Assembly (NCBI GenBank): GCA_007844125.1
Contig: CM017558.1
Span: 43,924,460-43,988,459 of the forward strand
Direction of reading: 5' to 3'
Length of the DNA: 64,000 bases
Source: Sinonovacula constricta
Lineage: Eukaryota; Mollusca; Bivalvia; Cardiida; Solecurtidae
The stretch's first letter is position 1; each line of letters begins with the position of its first letter. Below the pieces are notes generated by a model. That model was given only the letters and a program-made list of their open reading frames with translations. It did no database searches and was not told where the DNA came from. Below, piece by piece: positions 63,321-64,000 of this stretch. The position numbers were made by a program, and so were the translations under genes.

Positions 63321-63702
63321 CGTGGAACGGCAGCTAGAATCCCTACCCAGTCGTAACCGGACAGGTCATGGAAATGGGCGGAATGTCACATAAGCTAAAA
63401 TGTGCTGTCCGTCGCTGATGAAAAGTTTCAGTCCGCTGTAAGTAAAGCATGCAGAGTTCATGCAGAGTTCAAAGGTTTACTAAAGTTTTTTGTCTTAAAG
63501 TCAGACTGCACACGATGTGATTAGTATGACGCAACTGGATTAAACGTCAATGCAGAATGGTTGGTTAACGAAAACACATTACTAGTATATCGCATTGATT
63601 TTCGAAGAGTGTTGGATAATTTCAATGCATTGTTCTGGTAATCCCATTTACATACAGTCATGGAGTAATACTAATACGTTGTACCGTTGGTCACACTTTT
63701 TA

Positions 63703-64000
63703 AACAAGAGGGCCATGATGGCCCTTAATCGCTCACCTAATGACACAGGCTTTAAGTAGGCTCAAATCTGGCATCAAGTAATTAAGAGTTATTTACATTA
63801 GAAATCTTTGGTGAAGATTGGACCATTAGTGTGGCCACTGGGTTGATAACATTTTCTAGAATTTTACCAAGTAACCTACTGAATACACATGACTCACTTC
63901 AAAACATATGTACGATTTCATACAGACAAACATGCTGGTCAAGTTTGGTGAAGACTGGGCCATCAATGTAGCCTCTTAAGTGTTTTCACAAGGTTTTTTC
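63703..64000 (+). repeat. Dispersed bivalve repeat, left part
   Basis: Starts AACAAGAGGGCCATGATGG and continues with CGCTCACCT. The AGGGCCAT/ATGGCCCT arms form a small hairpin. Inside, TTTGGTGAAGATTGG at 63807 recurs as TTTGGTGAAGACTGG at 63944, so a ~137-bp internal repeat exists. The element runs off the window. Confidence 0.75.

Overview
The window is animal nuclear DNA, most likely from a bivalve mollusc. It is AT-rich and intron-rich, with GT-AG splice sites. It carries tRNA-derived SINEs, a TIR-bearing MITE and many minisatellites. At the right edge is the dispersed motif AGGGCCATGATGGCCCT followed by TCGCTCACCT, which I recall as typical of bivalve genomes. Nothing bacterial or viral was seen.

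Three genes can be supported.

(1) A transmembrane protocadherin lies on the + strand at 5206-19523. One large exon encodes the signal peptide, seven cadherin repeats and the membrane helix. Three further exons complete the cytoplasmic tail (model 1,181 aa). An alternative end within the first intron is possible.

(2) A large INPP4-family inositol polyphosphate 4-phosphatase lies on the - strand, converging on the first gene. Coding runs from about 56571 (or 56350) down to 26069 in 23-24 exons. I rebuilt the exons from splice sites, matching phases and family similarity. The protein reads PH domain, C2 domain, helical middle, then the CKSAKDR (CX5R) catalytic motif and the conserved YRPP-GTYG C-terminus (1,034-1,048 aa).

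(3) A six-exon + strand gene at 59772-62827 encodes a small secreted cysteine-rich protein (about 251 aa) that I do not recognise.

The most unusual feature is inside the INPP4 gene. Many of its tandem repeats are amplified copies of its own exon edges. The 3' end of exon 5 with its splice donor has become an array of roughly fifty copies. The ends of exons 15 and 19 with their donors are present in about three copies, and so is the stop-codon end of exon 23. The acceptor end of exon 11 has decayed copies in the upstream intron. Another array starts at the donor of exon 16 and was later hit by a SINE. Where read, use of a decoy donor would add an in-frame stop. Other arrays (27 bp x about 120, 39 bp, 81 bp, 22/30 bp) look unrelated to exons. 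Some create long but spurious ORFs on both strands.

Layout: 1-5008 upstream sequence; 5009-21320 protocadherin; 21320-25967 INPP4 3' UTR or intergenic with an 81-bp array; 25968-56571 INPP4; 56572-59761 intergenic with INPP4 promoter and a SINE; 59762-63320 secreted-protein gene; 63703-64000 dispersed bivalve repeat.
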